From Chitinophagales bacterium (GTDB lineage: Bacteria > Bacteroidota > Bacteroidia > Chitinophagales > Saprospiraceae): DNA of 9,399 nucleotides. Below, one piece after another: positions 1-5,746 of the stretch (the stretch's first letter is position 1; every line of letters begins with the position of its first letter). The translations under genes and the position numbers were made by a program. Under the pieces are notes generated by a model. That model saw nothing but the letters and a program-made list of their open reading frames with translations, did no database searches and had not been told where the DNA came from. Where the stretch lies: contig JAAFHO010000164.1 of the NCBI GenBank assembly GCA_013297575.1, positions 1-9,399 on the forward strand, written 5' to 3'.

Positions 1-242
1 CGCCATGCCGAAAACCCAATATTGGTATGGGAATAATGGCTCAGTCTGATTTTCCTGAAATTGATTTTGCACATAGTTGGATGGTAGGCGACTCTAATTC
101 TGATATTGAATTTGGTCAGCGATTAGGTATGAAAACGGCTTTGATAACAGGGAAAGTTGGGGAACAGAAGTCCGTAAAAGCCGATATTGAAGTATTGAGC
201 CTATTGGATTTTGCGCTTTTTATCTATTCAAATAAAAAATAG
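1..242 (+). CDS. gmhB: D-glycero-D-manno-heptose 1,7-bisphosphate 7-phosphatase, C-terminal part (HAD family)
   Basis: Only the last 79 codons are present; the frame is open from base 3 back through the left edge. The visible sequence begins P-C-R-K-P-N-I-G-M, the CRKPxxGM signature of the GmhB/HisB-N branch of HAD phosphatases. It continues to W-M-V-G-D-S-N-S-D-I, the HAD motif IV with the Mg-binding acidic residues. From family knowledge, GmhB removes the 7-phosphate of heptose bisphosphate in the cytoplasm during ADP-heptose synthesis for LPS core or surface glycans. The catalytic DxD motif lies outside the window. The codon two before the visible Cys ends in CG, so it cannot be Cys; the CxC half of the usual zinc site therefore looks incomplete. 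Histidinol-phosphatase is the alternative, but GmhB fits the CRKP context better. The gene ends at a terminator shared with the convergent gene. Confidence 0.85.
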   Translation, partial: PCRKPNIGMGIMAQSDFPEIDFAHSWMVGDSNSDIEFGQRLGMKTALITGKVGEQKSVKADIEVLSLLDFALFIYSNKK

Positions 243-282
243 CCCCCTGTTGACCGGACTACAACAGAGGACTATTTTTTTT
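240..282. terminator. Bidirectional rho-independent terminator between gmhB and the Gly-rich gene
   Basis: A 13-bp inverted repeat (240-252 with 262-274, 9-nt loop) starts inside the gmhB stop codon. It is followed by eight T on the plus strand (275-282). On the minus strand it is followed by a T-rich run (complement of about 233-240). On the plus strand two positions are C-A mismatches. On the minus strand the same two become G-U pairs, so the stem is fully paired there. It should serve both convergent genes. Confidence 0.85.
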
Positions 283-314
283 ATTATTTGTCTAAATACT
301 TAAAGTAGATAGCA

Positions 315-662
315 CTAAGATTTTTTGTTCATCATACCTTGAAGTAAGCCACCAAGGCCGCCACCAGCACCACCTAAAAGGCCGCCGCCGAGCAAGGATC
401 CTAAAACACCTGCTCCGCCATCACCCATAACAGATCCTAAGATACTGCCAAGACCTGAATCCATACCCATACCTGCTGCTGCTGCACCTAAAATACCACC
501 ACCTGCTGCACCAGCGGCGGCACCGTTTGCTGGGCTTTGCTTAAATAAAAAACCTGCCAAAGCACTCACAATGGGTACTACTATTGAAGCAGAAATTCCA
601 AGTTTGCTGGCAATAAAACCTGCGCCTGCAGTCAACAATGAGGAAAGTATCATATTATTCAT
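315..662 (-). CDS. Small Gly/Ala-rich hypothetical protein
   Basis: The product is 115 aa from the ATG at 662; a second ATG lies at 653. An upstream ATG at 719 would add 19 residues, but it lies inside or at the start of the predicted promoter/transcript (-7 box 717-724), so I reject it. Residues 5-41 are hydrophobic and include one membrane-length stretch (about 23-40). From about residue 46 to 110 the protein is almost entirely Gly, Ala, Leu, Ser and Met, with repeated G-x-L-G and GG spacing, and it ends in a basic N-K-K-S tail. There is no signal peptidase site and no Cys. The composition faintly recalls DUF937-like or glycine-zipper proteins, but I cannot assign a family. It has its own promoter and terminator, so it is probably monocistronic. 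That it is a gene is fairly secure; its function is unknown. Confidence 0.7.
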   Translation of the reverse strand: MNNMILSSLLTAGAGFIASKLGISASIVVPIVSALAGFLFKQSPANGAAAGAAGGGILGAAAAGMGMDSGLGSILGSVMGDGGAGVLGSLLGGGLLGGAGGGLGGLLQGMMNKKS

Positions 663-716
663 AATTATCGTCGTTTTGATGTAAGATAAAAAAAGTTGGT
701 AAAAAATCCGGCGAGG

Positions 717-724
717 CAAATGTA
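717..724 (-). promoter_or_regulatory. Bacteroidota -7 promoter box for the Gly-rich gene
   Basis: The minus strand reads TACATTTGCC from 724 downward, a perfect TAnnTTTG followed by C. The expected -33 position holds TTT rather than TTG. The predicted transcript start is near 712, giving a leader of about 50 nt before the ATG at 662. Confidence 0.55.
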
Positions 725-764
725 TTCCTTTTTTTATTCTGTAAAAATTATTTTCCTGTAATTT

Positions 765-795
765 AAATATTATTTTTTCAAAACAAATAATATTT
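765..795. repeat. Perfect AT-only inverted repeat downstream of the MBOAT gene
   Basis: Arms AAATATTATTT (765-775) and AAATAATATTT (785-795) are exact reverse complements around a 9-nt loop. The repeat lies 20 bp beyond the MBOAT stop and 40-70 bp upstream of the Gly-rich gene's -7 box. It could be a weak 3'-end hairpin for the MBOAT mRNA or an AT-rich operator. There is no T-run after it on the minus strand, so it is not a classical terminator. Confidence 0.5.
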
Positions 796-815
796 GGTTT
801 GGCGTATGGTTTCTC

Positions 816-2444
816 TTAAAAATCAAAATAAATGAACTCCTGTACATCCGAAGATTTTACCTGCATGACCAAAATCGCAAAAATAAGGATGAGTAACGCT
901 TTAAATACTAAAGGCATCGCCGTCACAAGTTGGATGGTACGATTGGTCATTTTGTTTGGAATAAAGTGTAATAAATAACCTAATCCAATAAAAAATACAA
1001 TAAAAGGGTAACCATTCAAAAAAGCCGGAAGTAATTGTGCATTAAAAGAAGTGCCTATTTGGAGCAATATAGATTGTACGGTTTGAAGATCGGTTGCTCG
1101 GAAAAATATCCAACAAAAACATACAAAATGGAATGTCCAAATCCAGCCCATTGCTTTCCTGAAAATACCCACATTTTTAATAGGAAATGCCATGCGCCAC
1201 CAACGTTCTGCCGTAAGTGCCAAACCATGTAGTAGCCCCCAAATGATAAATTGATCGGCAGCACCGTGCCATAATCCCCCCAAAAGCATGGTGGACAATA
1301 GGTTAAGCCCCGTAGCAAGCCCCTGCTTATCCTTCCGAATCAATGATGGTAATATGTAGAAAGATACAACGGCTATCCAGAGATACATTACCCACCAATT
1401 ATTGGACAATACACCCTTATATACACCAATACCTAACGCAATGGCAAAGAAAATACCCGGAATAAGCCATGTGCCAAGGCTAGAGCCCCTATTTCCGCCC
1501 AGCGGAATATACAAATAGTCCCGCAGCCAAGTAGAAAGCGAAATGTGCCAGCGTCGCCAAAACTCAGTGACACTCAGGGATTGGTAGGGCGCATTAAAGT
1601 TCTCATTAAATGTAAATCCAAGTAACAGCGCGATACCAATGGCCATATCCGAGTACGCACTAAAATCGCAATAGATCTGTAAGGCATAGCCATATACCCC
1701 AAAAAGGTTTTCTAGTCCGGTGTATTTTTCGGGTGTTTCAAAAACCCGATCCACAAAATTGGTGCTGATATAATTCGCTATAACCGATTTCTTAAACAAT
1801 CCTATACAAATCAGGAATACAGCCCGCCCAAAATCGTCCCGACTTAGAAATAAGGGCTTTCTGATCTGCGGCAAAAAATCGGCAGCACGCACGATAGGCC
1901 CTGCTACCATTTGAGGAAAAAAAGTAACAAAAAAAGCATAATCTAAGATGGAATCAAGGGCTTTTAACTCGCCACGGTACACATCTAAGGTATAACTCAG
2001 ACTTTGAAAGGTGAAAAAGGAAACCCCCACAGGCAAAATAATATCCCAAGGTGTAAAGGAGCAACCTGCAACGGTACAATATTGTGCGGCAAAATAATTG
2101 GTATATTTAAAGCCAACTAAAATACCCAAATTGAGCACTAAACTCAATACCAATAACCATTTTTTCTTGAGTGCGCTATCAGAGCGCTCAATCCATTGCG
2201 CCAAATGGAAATCCACAATAACGATTACTACATGTAATATCCAGTAGTGACCTGCGCATTTATAATAAAAATAAAGAGAAAATAGCGTAATCCAAGTAAT
2301 CCGGGCATCTGGGCGATCAATCAACCACCAATAAACCAACATACACACAAAAAACAAAAATACAAACAACCCACTCGTAAACAGCAGTTTAGCGCCTGGG
2401 TCGTAAATAAATTGGTGCCATATTTGATCAAGTGAAAACGCCAA
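816..2444 (-). CDS. MBOAT family membrane-bound O-acyltransferase (AlgI/DltB-like)
   Basis: This is a polytopic inner-membrane acyltransferase that, by family, passes acyl groups (often acetyl) to an exported polysaccharide or other surface acceptor. With the start used here (TTG at 2444, 542 aa), the AlgI signature W-R-R-W-H-I-S-L-S lies at about 296-304, followed by Y-I-P-L-G-G-N-R. The family's invariant His is H393 in G-G-L-W-H-G-A. The C-terminus ends E-F-I-Y-F-D-F as in relatives. About 50 extra residues with hydrophobic segments separate L-G-G-N-R from the L-L-S-T-M-L-L-G-G-L-W-H block. Start: the frame is open to an ATG at 2552, but that ATG lies inside tRNA-Phe and its terminator. 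The first ATG after the terminator (2342) would delete the first membrane helix. TTG at 2444 leaves about 20 residues before L-L-F-T-S-G-L-F, which fits relatives as I recall them. No AlgJ-like or SGNH partner gene is adjacent, so the substrate is unknown. Confidence 0.9.
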   Translation of the reverse strand: MAFSLDQIWHQFIYDPGAKLLFTSGLFVFLFFVCMLVYWWLIDRPDARITWITLFSLYFYYKCAGHYWILHVVIVIVDFHLAQWIERSDSALKKKWLLVLSLVLNLGILVGFKYTNYFAAQYCTVAGCSFTPWDIILPVGVSFFTFQSLSYTLDVYRGELKALDSILDYAFFVTFFPQMVAGPIVRAADFLPQIRKPLFLSRDDFGRAVFLICIGLFKKSVIANYISTNFVDRVFETPEKYTGLENLFGVYGYALQIYCDFSAYSDMAIGIALLLGFTFNENFNAPYQSLSVTEFWRRWHISLSTWLRDYLYIPLGGNRGSSLGTWLIPGIFFAIALGIGVYKGVLSNNWWVMYLWIAVVSFYILPSLIRKDKQGLATGLNLLSTMLLGGLWHGAADQFIIWGLLHGLALTAERWWRMAFPIKNVGIFRKAMGWIWTFHFVCFCWIFFRATDLQTVQSILLQIGTSFNAQLLPAFLNGYPFIVFFIGLGYLLHFIPNKMTNRTIQLVTAMPLVFKALLILIFAILVMQVKSSDVQEFIYFDF

Positions 2445-2481
2445 AACTATATCCAATAATGGTGGAAAAAACGCTTTTAAC

Positions 2482-2517
2482 AAAAAAGACCCGATCGCAT
2501 TTGCAATCGAGTCTTTT
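2482..2517 (-). terminator. Rho-independent terminator of tRNA-Phe
   Basis: The minus strand forms an 11-bp stem (2513-2503 with 2498-2488, two G-U pairs) with the 4-nt loop AAAT. The stem is extended by flanking A-T pairs and followed by six T (2487-2482). It begins 6 nt after the tRNA 3' end. Its position shows that the reading frame of the MBOAT gene upstream of about 2480 is not translated. Confidence 0.88.
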
Positions 2518-2522
2518 AGTTG

Positions 2523-2595
2523 TGGTATCTCCCGGGATCGAACCGGGGACACATGGATTTTCAGTCCATTGCTCTACCATCTGAGCTAAGACACC
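2523..2595 (-). tRNA. tRNA-Phe (anticodon GAA)
   Basis: A 73-nt cloverleaf reads on the minus strand. The acceptor stem is GGTGTCT with AGATACC (one G-U pair), and the D arm is GCTC...GAGC. The anticodon stem ATGGA/TCCAT encloses loop CTGAAAA, giving anticodon GAA. The T arm is CCCGG-TTCGATC-CCGGG and the discriminator base is A. The 3' CCA is not encoded; the genomic sequence after the discriminator is CAA. It is flanked by its own promoter (2617-2649) and terminator (2482-2517), so it forms a separate unit between accD and the MBOAT gene. Confidence 0.97.
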
Positions 2596-2616
2596 AGCCT
2601 GTTTGTTTAAGCGGGG

Positions 2617-2649
2617 CAAAGATACTATGTTCACTTTGAAACCGCCAAA
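2617..2649 (-). promoter_or_regulatory. Promoter of tRNA-Phe (TTTG-N21-TATCTTTG)
   Basis: On the minus strand TTTG (2649-2646) lies 21 nt before TATCTTTG (2624-2617), which is followed by CCCCGC. This matches both Bacteroidota promoter elements (-33 TTTG and -7 TAnnTTTG). The predicted start is near 2612, about 16 nt before the mature tRNA 5' end. It is the clearest promoter in the window. Confidence 0.82.
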
Positions 2650-2665
2650 CTTTTTTAGAAAAAAA

Positions 2666-3529
2666 TTATTTTTCTGTATTTTTTTGTTGGTCAAACATCA
2701 ACAATAGATCAGTAAGTGTATCTTTTAAATCTTTTCTATTGATAATAAGGTCAAGAAACCCATTTTCCAAAAGATACTCTGCCGTTTGGAAACCTTCGGG
2801 TAGATCTCGTTTAATCGTTTCTTTAATAACACGAGGCCCAGCAAAACCGATCAATGCTCCAGGTTCAGCCAAATGCAGGTCGCCCAACATAGCAAAGGAT
2901 GCCGTTACACCACCCGTAGTAGGATCTGTCATTAAGGAAAAATAGGGTAGTTTAGCCTTGGCCAATAAGGTGAGTTTGGCACTCGTTTTGGCCATTTGCA
3001 TTAAAGAGAAGGCTGCTTCCATCATGCGCGCACCACCTGATTTGGATATAATCATATAGGCACTCTTGGTTTCAATAGCGCGATCGATACCTAAAGAAAT
3101 TTTCTCGCCTACTACTGAACCCATAGATCCACCAATAAACTTGAAATCCATACAAGAAACCACCAAACGATGACCATTAACCGTTCCTTCTGCCAATCCT
3201 AGTGCATCTGTAAGGCCGGTTTTTTCAATCGTTTCGATGATCCGTTTGCTGTACGGCTTAAGATCTGTGAAGTTGAGCATATCAACCGCCATCAAATCTT
3301 CGTGTAACAGCGTATATTTTTGATCATCAAAAATGATGTTAAAATATTCTTGTGAGCCGATAGCGGTATGGTAGTCGCATTTCGGACATTTATAAAAATT
3401 CTCTTTTAAAGATTTTGTTGTACTGGTCTCCTTGCATTGCTTGCATTGGTACCAAACACCCTCTGGTACGTCTTTTTTGGACTTAGTTGCGGTTGTTATT
3501 CCTTCTTGTAGTCGTTTAAACCAACTCAT
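2666..3529 (-). CDS. accD: Acetyl-CoA carboxylase carboxyltransferase subunit beta
   Basis: AccD is the beta subunit of the carboxyltransferase (with AccA, encoded elsewhere). It moves the carboxyl group from biotin-carrier AccB to acetyl-CoA, the committed step of fatty-acid synthesis, in the cytoplasm. The product is 287 aa from the ATG at 3529, starting M-S-W-F-K-R. The frame is open further upstream to 3616, but that extension overlaps the predicted promoter and lacks AccD character. The N-terminal zinc finger is intact: C29, C32, C48 and C51, nearly the E. coli spacing. Crotonase-fold motifs follow: G-G-S-M-G-S-V-V-G-E near 133-142, S-G-G-A-R-M-M-E near 164-171, and D-P-T-T-G-G-V-T-A-S-F-A near 202-213. 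The length is normal. It is divergent from ccmB, and transcription probably starts near 3609 with an 80-nt leader. No strong terminator follows, only an AT-only hairpin around the stop codon. Confidence 0.97.
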   Translation of the reverse strand: MSWFKRLQEGITTATKSKKDVPEGVWYQCKQCKETSTTKSLKENFYKCPKCDYHTAIGSQEYFNIIFDDQKYTLLHEDLMAVDMLNFTDLKPYSKRIIETIEKTGLTDALGLAEGTVNGHRLVVSCMDFKFIGGSMGSVVGEKISLGIDRAIETKSAYMIISKSGGARMMEAAFSLMQMAKTSAKLTLLAKAKLPYFSLMTDPTTGGVTASFAMLGDLHLAEPGALIGFAGPRVIKETIKRDLPEGFQTAEYLLENGFLDLIINRKDLKDTLTDLLLMFDQQKNTEK

Positions 3530-3559
3530 TCGCAGTGATTTAGTACTTGTTATACAATG

Positions 3560-3588
3560 AAAAGATGCTTCTGTGAGATGCACCTTTT
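3560..3588 (-). promoter_or_regulatory. Candidate hairpin in the accD 5' leader
   Basis: On the minus strand AAAAGGTGC (3588-3580) can pair with GCATCTTTT (3568-3560) over 9 bp with one G-U pair and an 11-nt loop. On the plus strand one of these pairs is an A-C mismatch, so the structure favours the accD transcript. It lies about 30 nt upstream of the accD ATG and downstream of the predicted transcript start. There is no separate U-run, so it is not a standard attenuator. Confidence 0.35.
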
Positions 3589-3613
3589 GTTGCTGGTTTT
3601 TCAAAATCGGTGG

Positions 3614-3621
3614 CAAAAGTA
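3614..3621 (-). promoter_or_regulatory. Bacteroidota -7 promoter box for accD
   Basis: The minus strand reads TACTTTTGCC from 3621 downward, a perfect TAnnTTTG followed by C. A TTG lies 23 nt upstream, slightly farther than the usual 19-21. The predicted transcript starts near 3609, about 80 nt before the accD ATG. Confidence 0.6.
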
Positions 3622-3694
3622 CATAATCCTCTTGGACGTGTTACCAAAAGTGAACAAAATATTAATTTTAGGTGTAGAAGTAAACCTACCTTAC

Positions 3695-3702
3695 TACATT
3701 TG
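3695..3702 (+). promoter_or_regulatory. Bacteroidota -7 promoter box immediately upstream of ccmB
   Basis: TACATTTGCC matches TAnnTTTG plus the extra C seen in the other promoters here. It ends 4 nt before the ATG at 3707, so transcription would begin at or within a few bases of that ATG. No TTG is seen at the -33 distance; only GTG or similar is present. Confidence 0.45.
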
Positions 3703-3706
3703 CCGC

Positions 3707-4363
3707 ATGAATTGGAAAATGATCCCCGTCCTTTTGCGAAAGGAACTTTTGTTGGAATTTCGCCAACGATATGCCATATCTGGTATTGTACTGTATGTAT
3801 TCAGTATGGTATTTGTCGTGTATATTGCGAGTGTCAAAGTGGCACCCAATGTTTGGAATATTCTTTTTTGGCTGATTGTCCTGTTTGCATCCATCAATGC
3901 AGTGGTCAAAAGTTTTGTACAGGAAAGTGGTGCCAGACAATTGTATTACTACCAAATTGCCGATCCGGTGGCTATTTTAATCGCTAAAGTGGTTTATAAT
4001 ACCCTTCTGTTATTGGTACTGAGTGGATTGGCTTTTGCGATTTACGCTTTAATTGCGGGTAATCCAGTCAAAGATACGCCTTTATTTCTTTTGACCATTG
4101 TATTGGGAAGTATTGGCTTTTCCATTGCCTTTACTTTTATCTCTTCTATTGCAGCGCAGGCCAACAACAGCGCCACCTTAATGGCCATCCTAAGTTTTCC
4201 TATTGTATTGCCCATTTTGCTTACCCTCAACCGCTTATCGTCGATCGCTCTGCGTTTGATGCAGGATACCTCTTATTACAAGGATATCATCAACCTGCTC
4301 GCTATTGATGCGATTTTGTTGGCTTTGGCATATGTGCTTTTCCCATTTGTTTGGCGCGATTAG
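3707..4363 (+). CDS. ccmB: Heme exporter / cytochrome c maturation permease CcmB
   Basis: CcmB is the membrane subunit of the CcmAB ABC transporter, which drives release of holo-CcmE during system I cytochrome c maturation at the inner membrane. The product is 218 aa, the usual CcmB length. About six membrane segments lie at roughly 23-41, 48-66, 90-117, 125-150, 158-178 and 195-215. The N-terminal cytoplasmic helix V-L-L-R-K-E-L-L-L-E-F-R-Q-R-Y and the block F-V-Q-E-S-G-A-R-Q-L-Y-Y-Y (70-82) are typical of the family. Starts at 3707 and 3719 are both possible; 3707 would make the mRNA nearly leaderless if the -7 box at 3695 is used. The frame is open upstream to 3557, but that part is low in character and precedes the promoter. 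ccmA and ccmC are not adjacent. Its stop overlaps the stop of the convergent hydrolase. Confidence 0.92.
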   Translation: MNWKMIPVLLRKELLLEFRQRYAISGIVLYVFSMVFVVYIASVKVAPNVWNILFWLIVLFASINAVVKSFVQESGARQLYYYQIADPVAILIAKVVYNTLLLLVLSGLAFAIYALIAGNPVKDTPLFLLTIVLGSIGFSIAFTFISSIAAQANNSATLMAILSFPIVLPILLTLNRLSSIALRLMQDTSYYKDIINLLAIDAILLALAYVLFPFVWRD

Positions 4364-5673
4364 ATTTTAATCATTTTTGCCCAACCTTGTGTGCCAGATT
4401 GGTTTGTGACCATTAAATGATAGATGCCAGCGGGGAGATCAGTGGCAACGCAGGAAAATTCAGTCGTATTTTGTGAAAATTGCTGAAAAAACACGCGTTC
4501 TCCTTGAATATTGTATAAGGTGGCTGTTACAAATGGTTCATTAGATTGCACCAACCAATTATTTTTAGTAATAGTAGGTGAAACAATCAGATCGATTTTA
4601 GGAGTTAAAGCCTCCTGCGTTGCTGAAGTACAGTCCAATGCATTGAGTTGAGCCCATAATTTATTGTCAAACTCAATAGGTACAAGGCCAGAGTTGGCAC
4701 TTTCGCCTTGCCTTATGACGACCCAACCTTTGCTGGGGACAACATGAATTTTCTGATCGCCTTTACCTAAGGCAGCATACATATCATCTGGTGCGTTTTG
4801 ACAAAGTTTGCCGGGGAAAATGAATTGAGTGGTAGGAAGCATATACGAAGGCTGACCATTGAGCCACCATAATTGCCCATAACTTTTATTGAGGGTTTGA
4901 GACGGGTGGATCATGGCATTGTAATAAGCGGTATTATGCAATAACGTATCGCCTTCCCAAACGCCTTTTGCTAACATTAAAAGGCCAAAACGGGCCATAT
5001 CGCGCGCTCTGCCATACTGTACATAATTGAACCAAAAGCCCTTCATCCCAATTTTGTCCAACAGTCTAGTTTTCGTAAATTGCTGGATGGAAACGCCTGA
5101 TGCATTGGCGATAACATCTAGTAGCAGCCGATATGGTGCATTATGATAAGCCCATCTTGTCCCAGCATCAGCCTTGAAAACTAAGCAGTTAGGCGTAATA
5201 CAGTCGCTATTGGGTACATTATCATCCAGCCCAGAGGTCATGGTGAGTTGGTGCCAAAGCGTAATTTTGTCTTCTTTATCTATGGGCAGCGCAGTCCAGG
5301 CGTTTCCAAGATATAAAGAAGATTTATCGGTAGTGGATAATAGGTTTTCATCTTGCGCTTGCCCCACTAAAAAAGCAGTAAGTGATTTGCCAGCAGATGC
5401 CCAATAGTGGAGCGAATCAGCAGTATATGTGCCAAAATATTTTTCTAGTACAATTTTACCGTCTTTCAATAAAATAAAAGAACTGGTATTGTTGGATGCT
5501 AGGAAAGCATAGAGGCTATCCACGCGTTCGGCACAAAAGCCAAGGTCTTGTATTGGGGTAGTTGCCCATGTATTCCCAGTTTTAGGTGGGAAGTACAAAT
5601 TGTGGGTGGGAATTTGGGCGAAAAAAACAGAGGCCCAGAGTATTGCGACGAAAAAGTGGATCAGTTTAAGCAT
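4360..5673 (-). CDS. Secreted beta-lactamase-family (S12) serine hydrolase with T9SS sorting domain
   Basis: The product is 437 aa from the ATG at 5673, which gives a clean signal peptide (M-L-K-L-I-H-F-F...A-Q, about 20 residues). An ATG at 5697 would add eight residues before it. The catalytic domain of the beta-lactamase/penicillin-binding family spans about 40-340. The nucleophile motif is S93-A-G-K96, the second motif Y176-H-N178, and the third is probably G-K-G-D-Q at about 303-307, followed by a V-V-P-S-K-G-W-V-V-I strand. Residues about 362-437 form a C-terminal sorting domain ending G-T-Q-G-W-A-K-M-I-K-I, the Por secretion tail recognised by the type IX system. The protein should cross the inner membrane by Sec and the outer membrane by T9SS, and then be released or anchored. 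The substrate is unknown; relatives include esterases, D-aminopeptidases and 6-aminohexanoate-dimer hydrolases. No clear promoter was found upstream. Confidence 0.9.
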   Translation of the reverse strand: MLKLIHFFVAILWASVFFAQIPTHNLYFPPKTGNTWATTPIQDLGFCAERVDSLYAFLASNNTSSFILLKDGKIVLEKYFGTYTADSLHYWASAGKSLTAFLVGQAQDENLLSTTDKSSLYLGNAWTALPIDKEDKITLWHQLTMTSGLDDNVPNSDCITPNCLVFKADAGTRWAYHNAPYRLLLDVIANASGVSIQQFTKTRLLDKIGMKGFWFNYVQYGRARDMARFGLLMLAKGVWEGDTLLHNTAYYNAMIHPSQTLNKSYGQLWWLNGQPSYMLPTTQFIFPGKLCQNAPDDMYAALGKGDQKIHVVPSKGWVVIRQGESANSGLVPIEFDNKLWAQLNALDCTSATQEALTPKIDLIVSPTITKNNWLVQSNEPFVTATLYNIQGERVFFQQFSQNTTEFSCVATDLPAGIYHLMVTNQSGTQGWAKMIKI

Positions 5674-5746
5674 AGAGTTAGTTGGACAAAAAAACAAGAA
5701 AATGGTTTAATGAGCTGTATCGAAGTTTAACCTACAATATTTATTT

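Noticed and set aside
315..662. Bacteriocin (double-glycine or circular) identity for the Gly-rich protein
   Set aside because: No double-Gly leader near the N-terminus, and no transporter, peptidase or immunity gene alongside. Composition alone is not enough.
663..719. N-terminal extension of the Gly-rich protein from the ATG at 719
   Set aside because: It overlaps the predicted -7 box and transcript start, and its residues are not like the rest of the protein.
1035..1318. Overlapping open frames inside the MBOAT gene (plus 1035-1232, minus 1055-1318)
   Set aside because: They are shadows of a strongly conserved membrane-protein frame and have unnatural composition (many Cys, His and Trp).
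816..2444. MBOAT plus Gly-rich gene as a surface-modification pair
   Set aside because: The Gly-rich gene has its own promoter and there is a 150-bp gap. No AlgJ/SGNH-like partner features are present.
2523..2595. tRNA-Phe as an attachment site of an integrated element
   Set aside because: No repeated copy of the tRNA 3' end, no integrase and no foreign-looking genes on either side. The neighbours are housekeeping genes.
3530..3616. 29-residue N-terminal extension of AccD
   Set aside because: M-S-W-F-K-R at 3529 is the family start, and the zinc-finger spacing matches E. coli from there. The extension runs into the promoter.
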